Positions 5,274 to 9,190 of a stretch of 9,190 nt of DNA are shown here, piece by piece. The stretch is from contig JACRGN010000384.1 of the NCBI GenBank assembly GCA_016234205.1, positions 1 through 9,190 of the forward strand, given 5' to 3'. Below the pieces are notes generated by a model that saw only the letters and a program-made list of their open reading frames with translations, did not search any database and was not told where the DNA came from. Both the position numbers and the translations under genes were made by a program. The first letter of the stretch is position 1. Every line of letters starts with the position of its first letter. Source of the DNA: Nitrospinota bacterium (GTDB lineage: Bacteria > Nitrospinota > Nitrospinia > UBA9942).

Positions 5274-6971
5274 TTAATTCTTAATTCTCACCAGCACTTC
5301 CTTTTCATCCCCATCAATTACAGGGTGCTGCTCCACATTGTTTAATCTCCTCGCCATGTATGGGACATTCTCCTTCAGATATTCCCTCATCTCTCCTATT
5401 GTTATCGCCTTGTCCTTATTTGCATCAGCATCACCCTGCAATCCCTTTAAGAAGTAATAGGTAAAGAGCGAATGCCTTTTGTCGGGATACCATGTTGATA
5501 CCTGATCCACTGCTGCACTCGTGATTATTAAGGCATTTGCAGGCCCCCTGTATTCCTTTTTAACCTTAACTACAGCAGGGCTTATATTTTTAAAGATGAG
5601 TCCTTTATCGGAATTCCCTGAGAAACATGCGTCAAGGACAATAGTAATCTTCTTTGCCGGGAGCTTTGAGAGATTTTCGTAGAATGTCTGCAGCCTGTAT
5701 CCATTTGATGCAATATACTGAGGGTTCGCATCAACAGGGACAAAATATGCCTCCTGAGACTGCAAATCAGGGGCACCATGCCCCACATAATAGATAAACA
5801 CCTCTGACACATCCTTCCTAATAAAGTTGAATAACTTTCCCCTGAAATCCCTTTCAGAGCCAAATATCTCATTGAATTTTCCAACTGTCGCATTTTCAGC
5901 ATAGATTATGTTTTCAGGCTTAAACCCAAAGGTTTTGATAAGATACTCTTTAATAGTCCGTGCATCCCTGTCTGCAAACTCTACATCAGGTATCCCTGCT
6001 GTAGCAGAATAAAGCTTATTACCAATCACCACTGCGACATCGTATTCCCCTGCCTTCTTTCCATCAGGTATTTTCATATCCACATCCACACTCAGTCCCC
6101 CTGCAACCTGAATCTCGCCTTTTGGCAATTCCTCAACCCCCTTTACAATAATCTCCTGTGTCCTCTTCTGAGGGGCATTCATTGTAAAGTCTAAAGCCTT
6201 TGCAGTCTTAAATTGAGGTCTTGCCTCATTTATCCTTATGCTGACAGGTATCCTCTCACCGTTCTGAATACGCTTATTCGTATAGAACATGAATTTTATA
6301 TCCTTAAACTTCCCTGCGGAAATACTACCTATATCAAAATGGGAAATGCCATCCCCGGCTATAAACACATTTTCACCTATCTCAATATCAATGCCGACAC
6401 CCCTCGCATCCCCATGCCCGATATTCTGTACCCTTGCAGTAACCTCCACCATTTCCATAGGCTCAACCCTGCTGTTTCCGTTCTGGTCGTCTATACCTAT
6501 ATCAGCAACAACGAGTTTTGGAGGCTCAAATGCCTTTGTATTAAAAGTAACCTTCATAGGATTGGCATCAAACCCATTTGCCTCTTTTATATTTATGCCG
6601 AACTTTACCTCTGATGTTGGAATATCCTCTGATGCCCTTAACTCCACCTCCTTTGTCATGCTCTGTCCATGGGGAACAGTTCCGAGAGAAACCGTCCTAT
6701 CAAAGATTAACCCGCTTATCCCCCTGTCAACGGTTATATCAGCCCTGACATCAAAGGCATCCCCCCTTCCATTATTCTGAACAGTAATAATGAGCTTGCC
6801 TGTCTCATCTGCATCAAGGATATTGTTGCCTGACGGTTCAGAAAAACTTACTGTCGCCGATATATCAGGCGGTGCAGGTAATACGCCAATCTTTAAAGAC
6901 CCCTTCTCGGCATAGCAGAGGGGTGTAAGAAGGATGAAAACTGCTGATACTAAAAGAATCTTCTTTAACAT
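5274..6971 (-). CDS. Secreted caspase-like protein (peptidase C14) with CARDB-like repeats and an EF-hand-like loop
   Basis: The 565-residue protein has a signal peptide (about 1-21, cut near CYA). Two CARDB/Ig-like repeats follow (about 37-146 and 154-265), which align without gaps over GN-x14-VQN-x-G-x-GDA (48-72 and 165-189). A caspase-fold domain spans about 305-565. The likely dyad is H398 in YYVGHGAPD and C449 in VLDACFSG. D447, two residues before the Cys, is the position that gives metacaspases Arg/Lys specificity. DANKDKAITIGE (516-527) fits a 12-residue EF-hand loop with D, N, D and the final E in place, but Lys where Gly is usual; calcium control is inferred. ATG 6971 has GGAGG 6 nt upstream. 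The toxin-like gene ends 18 nt before it, so the two are probably cotranscribed. It likely acts outside the cytoplasm, unlike cytoplasmic abortive-infection caspases. Substrate is unknown. Confidence 0.9.
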   Translation of the reverse strand: MLKKILLVSAVFILLTPLCYAEKGSLKIGVLPAPPDISATVSFSEPSGNNILDADETGKLIITVQNNGRGDAFDVRADITVDRGISGLIFDRTVSLGTVPHGQSMTKEVELRASEDIPTSEVKFGINIKEANGFDANPMKVTFNTKAFEPPKLVVADIGIDDQNGNSRVEPMEMVEVTARVQNIGHGDARGVGIDIEIGENVFIAGDGISHFDIGSISAGKFKDIKFMFYTNKRIQNGERIPVSIRINEARPQFKTAKALDFTMNAPQKRTQEIIVKGVEELPKGEIQVAGGLSVDVDMKIPDGKKAGEYDVAVVIGNKLYSATAGIPDVEFADRDARTIKEYLIKTFGFKPENIIYAENATVGKFNEIFGSERDFRGKLFNFIRKDVSEVFIYYVGHGAPDLQSQEAYFVPVDANPQYIASNGYRLQTFYENLSKLPAKKITIVLDACFSGNSDKGLIFKNISPAVVKVKKEYRGPANALIITSAAVDQVSTWYPDKRHSLFTYYFLKGLQGDADANKDKAITIGEMREYLKENVPYMARRLNNVEQHPVIDGDEKEVLVRIKN

Positions 6972-6989
6972 AAAACACCTCCGATTAAA

Positions 6990-7346
6990 TCAAACTAATT
7001 TCATCTTATAGATTATTGTTTTAACTTCTTCAAAAAATTCTTTAAAATTGATATTTCTTTTTCCTTCTGAGGTCGTATCATGAATTTGAGGGTTGCTTTC
7101 CTGATGCCTGTGCCATTTCTTACGCACTTCATCCCTTGCATATATTCTCTCATCGTGAAGGACTAACACGAAGTTTGTTGTATTATAATCATCATTGCGA
7201 TAAATCTGTATATACAATTCATCTTTAAGATAGAGACGCACTTTTAAGAAGGACTTTTCATGCTCCAGAATTTCTGTGCGGATAATAAGATATGAGCCAC
7301 TCTGAACTTCTGCTATTTCCTGCCATATGAAATCAACGCTGTTCAT
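6990..7346 (-). CDS. Putative toxin of a TA pair, TumE/DUF6516-like
   Basis: This 118-residue cytoplasmic protein has no signal peptide or membrane segment. The body alternates short beta-strand-like segments: FLKVRLYLKDELYIQIYRN (33-51) and FVLVLHDERIYARD (59-72). A His-rich stretch KWHRHQESNPQIHD (77-90) and a final helix FKEFFEEVKTII (101-112) follow. This order (strands, basic HxH motif, HD, then an LEEFLEEV-type helix) recalls the DUF6516/TumE family of predicted toxins. The assignment is by pattern memory only. The start ATG overlaps the stop of the preceding small gene as ATGA, a typical toxin-antitoxin layout. It ends 18 nt before the caspase-like gene. It could alternatively be an uncharacterised protein with no toxic activity. 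Confidence 0.6.
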   Translation of the reverse strand: MNSVDFIWQEIAEVQSGSYLIIRTEILEHEKSFLKVRLYLKDELYIQIYRNDDYNTTNFVLVLHDERIYARDEVRKKWHRHQESNPQIHDTTSEGKRNINFKEFFEEVKTIIYKMKLV

Positions 7347-7642
7347 ATTTCAGCAGTTAAATTTTTTAATTCCTTTGTCAATTCCTTTATCCCTGTAACT
7401 GCCATTTCCCAATTAAAATAGTCTTCCTCTTCATCAAAGGAAGGTGTTTTATCTTCTATTTTGTTTTTATAAAAGCCTTCAAATTCCATTTTATATTTTC
7501 TCTTATATTGAGCATCAATTACTTCAAAGGACAATAATTTCCTTTTTATCTCGGACGATACCATATCTTTAAGAGACTCTTCCAATGTTGTATCCGGGTA
7601 TATATACCTTATCCCTTGTTCAAGTGTTCTACTTATCTTCAT
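7343..7642 (-). CDS. Putative antitoxin partner of the downstream toxin-like gene
   Basis: The 99-residue protein looks mostly helical and charged. It has EIKRKLLSFEVIDAQYKRKY (31-50), then KMEFEGFYKN (51-60), an acidic stretch DEEEDYFNWEMAV (70-82) and a final helix KELTKELKNL (86-95). The pattern of a KKY-M-FE-F segment followed by an acidic DYF-WE segment recalls small partner proteins that precede TumE/DUF6516-like toxins. No helix-turn-helix is evident, so the DNA-binding mode, if any, is unclear. ATG 7642 has GGGAGG 5 nt upstream, one of the best SDs in the window, consistent with strong translation of an antitoxin. It follows a 154-nt gap, the largest in the window, so a pair promoter probably lies there. 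Confidence 0.6.
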   Translation of the reverse strand: MKISRTLEQGIRYIYPDTTLEESLKDMVSSEIKRKLLSFEVIDAQYKRKYKMEFEGFYKNKIEDKTPSFDEEEDYFNWEMAVTGIKELTKELKNLTAEI

Positions 7643-7796
7643 AAAAACCTCCCGATTCTCTCATTCCGTTAAATACTTAATGCAATTAAAAAATACTGCA
7701 AAACAATAAGAAATGCAAATATAAATTGATTTACATTTCAAAACCCGCCCCTGCACCCCAAAAAAGTGTAAAAGAGTAAAAGTTCAAAGCATAAAA
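7643..7796. other. Longest intergenic gap; AT-rich leader of the TA pair with short direct repeats
   Basis: This 154-nt AT-rich gap lies between the SUMF1-like gene and the TA pair. TGCAA occurs at 7681-7685, 7697-7701 and 7714-7718, spaced 16 and 17 nt apart. At 7766-7789 three 8-bp units follow one another: GTGTAAAA, GAGTAAAA and GTTCAAAG. No convincing -35/-10 pair and no intrinsic terminator were found. The position suggests a TA promoter and operator, but the sequence alone does not prove it. Confidence 0.35.
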
Positions 7797-8867
7797 CTAA
7801 TTTGTCCTCACAACACGAAAGCCGTAGTTGCGGATGCTGTTGACGGGATAGTCCCAGAGGCGATGCGTAGTGCGTGCGTACCTCTCAACAATGTCCCACG
7901 AACCGCCGCGAAGAACACGGGACCGACCGCTGCTTGCACCTCCCGGATTATTCTTCGGACTATTTCTGTAATAGTTCTTATCATACCAATCCTGCACCCA
8001 TTCCAAGATATTTCCGCTCATGTCATACAGCCCAAGTCCATTCGCCTCTTTTTGTCCTACTGGATGAGTTTTACCGCCAGAATTATTATCATACCACGTT
8101 ACACTGCCAATATTATTGCCTCCTGAATATTTCTCTTTCTTCCCGCCACTCCTCGCCGCATATTCCCATTCCGCTTCTGTGGGAAGACGAAATCCCCCCT
8201 GCCCCCCTTTTCCAAAGGGGGAATTTCCTTTTTGCTGGTTCAGGCTTGTAGCCTGAACCTTACTATTTCTATTAAGCCTCGTTATAAACTCCTGAACATC
8301 ATCCCAACTGACTTGCTCAACAGGGCAGGTATCACAGTTCTTAAAAGTTGACGGGTTATTATACAACATTATTGTCCTCCACTGTGCCTGCGTTACCTCA
8401 TATTTCCCTATGTAAAAGCCATCAACACATACTTCATGGACAGGTTTTTCATCATCATCCCCATCTCCAAATGTATCACCCATCTGATAACAACCTCCTT
8501 TGACAAAGACAAATTCCATGCCTGTTACAGGGTCTTTAAAATCTTTACCCCCTGCAGTTATCTCCCACTCTATATCGCCTGCATGTCCCCTCGGAAAATC
8601 CTGAAGGAGATTCCACCATATCTTCTTCCCTTTGCCTGTCTTCACCTTTCCAAAATCCCCCTCGATATGCAGGTCTTTGTTGGTATAGGTCTTCCCTTTC
8701 AGTGTAATGGCAACATTAACTTCTGTCTCCCCTTCATCCCCCGTAATATCAAATTCAAAGAGCAGACGATTGCCCGTCTGCTTTGCAGTAACATTCTTCA
8801 CCTCAGCGGCAAAAGAGCTGCCTGCAAATAAGAATATTGCAAATATAACAAATAAAAACCGTTTCAT
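7797..8867 (-). CDS. Secreted SUMF1/FGE-fold protein with N-terminal beta-domain and a repeat-derived insertion
   Basis: The 356-residue protein has a signal peptide (about 1-20, cut after SSFA). A beta-rich domain (about 22-105) ends in KKIWWNLLQDFPRG (81-94), a type I recall in front of SUMF1 domains. The SUMF1 domain spans about 117-354: FVFVKGGCYQMGD (119-131), PVHEVCVDGFYIGKYEVTQ (142-160), RLPTEAEWEYAARSGG (227-242), GLYDMSGNILEW (279-290), LRGGSW (319-324) and YGFRVV (348-353). The FGE catalytic cysteines are missing after GGS (SWDIVERYARTT). C126 and C147 match C40 and C61 of the paralogue at 4253-5020, and there is a CxxC at 178-181. Residues 204-226 (VQATSLNQQKG through GQGGF) are encoded by two palindromes and make this loop about 20 residues longer than in the paralogue. 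ATG 8867 has AAGGAG 7 nt upstream. Function is unknown; a binding or scaffold role outside the cytoplasm is likely. Confidence 0.88.
   Translation of the reverse strand: MKRFLFVIFAIFLFAGSSFAAEVKNVTAKQTGNRLLFEFDITGDEGETEVNVAITLKGKTYTNKDLHIEGDFGKVKTGKGKKIWWNLLQDFPRGHAGDIEWEITAGGKDFKDPVTGMEFVFVKGGCYQMGDTFGDGDDDEKPVHEVCVDGFYIGKYEVTQAQWRTIMLYNNPSTFKNCDTCPVEQVSWDDVQEFITRLNRNSKVQATSLNQQKGNSPFGKGGQGGFRLPTEAEWEYAARSGGKKEKYSGGNNIGSVTWYDNNSGGKTHPVGQKEANGLGLYDMSGNILEWVQDWYDKNYYRNSPKNNPGGASSGRSRVLRGGSWDIVERYARTTHRLWDYPVNSIRNYGFRVVRTN
8203..8221. repeat. CCCCCTTT palindrome inside the SUMF1 gene
   Basis: CCCCCTTT (8203-8210) and AAAGGGGG (8214-8221) form a perfect 8-bp stem with a 3-nt loop. With the flanking CCCCCCT at 8194-8200 it resembles the CCCCCCTTTG...AAAGGGGG dispersed repeat, which encodes SPFGKGGQGGF-type peptides when in frame. 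It lies inside the SUMF1 reading frame and keeps it open. Confidence 0.75.
8237..8259. repeat. GGTTCAGGC palindrome inside the SUMF1 gene
   Basis: GGTTCAGGC (8237-8245) and GCCTGAACC (8251-8259) form a perfect 9-bp stem around TTGTA. It encodes VQATSLN in the loop before RLPTEAEWEY. It lies 15 bp from the CCCCCTTT palindrome; together the two cover the extra residues not present in the paralogue. Confidence 0.75.
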
Positions 8868-8922
8868 TTTATCACTCCTTGCTGATTCAATATACCCATA
8901 CCATCCAATAGCTATTCAATTC

Positions 8923-9190
8923 CTAATTGTCTTTATTGACCTCATAGGGCAATATTATATCCTCACAATAATCAGCAATCTCTGAATATTTTTTAAAGAA
9001 CTGGCTGAGACTCATCTGATGAAATGGCGTAAAAAGATTCATAAAACCGCCGCCATAATCTCCATCCATTGCTACTACAAAAAATGCCTCTGCATCCCTT
9101 TTATGCCCCGGCAGGGTCTGCATTACAAGCTCTGTTTTTGAATTCTTATCAGGAATTTTAAGACTCCCCTTTTCAGAGATAACATATTCC
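8923..9190 (-). CDS. C-terminal part of a hypothetical protein, cut by the window edge
   Basis: The frame is open from the right edge to the TAA-side end at 8923, giving 88 residues plus an incomplete codon. An internal ATG at 9123 exists, but the frame continues upstream of it without a stop (YVISEKGSLKIPDKNSKTEL), so the real start is outside the window. Visible features are a likely folded segment RDAEAFFVVAMDGDYGGGFMNLF and a closing segment DYCEDIILPYEV. There is no membrane segment. I do not recognise the family. It ends 55 nt before the SUMF1-like gene and reads the same way, so it may belong to the same operon. Confidence 0.6.
   Translation of the reverse strand, partial: EYVISEKGSLKIPDKNSKTELVMQTLPGHKRDAEAFFVVAMDGDYGGGFMNLFTPFHQMSLSQFFKKYSEIADYCEDIILPYEVNKDN

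Noticed and set aside
5582..5902. Minus-strand open frame inside the caspase gene
   Set aside because: It lies wholly within the caspase catalytic domain in another frame and has no recognisable features.
8889..8919. Promoter for the SUMF1 gene at 7797-8867 (TTGAAT ... TATATT on the minus strand)
   Set aside because: The 19-nt spacing is too long and the sequence is AT-rich. A nearby 10-bp palindrome AATAGCTATT (8907-8916) is equally likely to be chance.
440..8985. Plus-strand open frames, for example 1172-1558, 3503-3871, 6289-6780, 7874-8251 and 8436-8831
   Set aside because: They are mirror frames of well-supported minus-strand genes, with no SD, domain or coherent composition.

Overview
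This AT-rich 9.2-kb window carries eleven genes, all on the minus strand, so transcription runs from the right edge to the left edge. Shine-Dalgarno (SD) sites, cleavable signal peptides and a ferredoxin-type 2-oxoacid oxidoreductase point to a Gram-negative-type, probably anaerobic or facultative bacterium. The repeat-littered gaps and secreted SUMF1 and caspase proteins resemble Nitrospirota or Desulfobacterota environmental genomes. That placement is an inference with modest confidence. No rRNA, tRNA, CRISPR array or transposase was seen.

Right half (about 9190 to 4253), an accessory-looking block. In transcription order it holds: a gene cut by the window edge (8923-9190); a secreted SUMF1/FGE-fold protein (7797-8867); a two-gene putative toxin-antitoxin pair with an ATGA overlap (7343-7642 and 6990-7346); a secreted caspase-like (peptidase C14) protein with two CARDB-like repeats and an EF-hand-like loop (5274-6971); a 65-residue Cys-containing small protein (5010-5207); and a second secreted SUMF1-fold protein (4253-5020) overlapping it. 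Neither SUMF1 protein has the catalytic cysteines of true formylglycine-generating enzyme. The exported caspase therefore sits between two exported paralogues that look like binding or structural folds, and 18 nt downstream of the toxin-like gene.

Left half (about 4150 to 1), housekeeping genes. It holds korA (gamma-alpha fusion) and korB of a 2-oxoacid:acceptor oxidoreductase, ribF (FMN/FAD synthesis), and the N-terminal part of a flippase-like membrane protein that hits a stop codon after 132 codons.

The most unusual layer is the repeats. Four successive gene junctions (1403-1474, 2356-2425, 4171-4242, 5219-5268) each hold a different imperfect or perfect inverted repeat. Two further repeat-like elements lie in frame inside genes: a pair of palindromes adding about 20 residues to one SUMF1 domain (8190-8258), and four 7-bp units in korA (2980-3007). 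Several repeats lie where a ribosome binding site would be expected, and korB and ribF, the genes after two of them, lack a clear one. No gene-free stretch exceeds 300 bases; the longest is 7643-7796.
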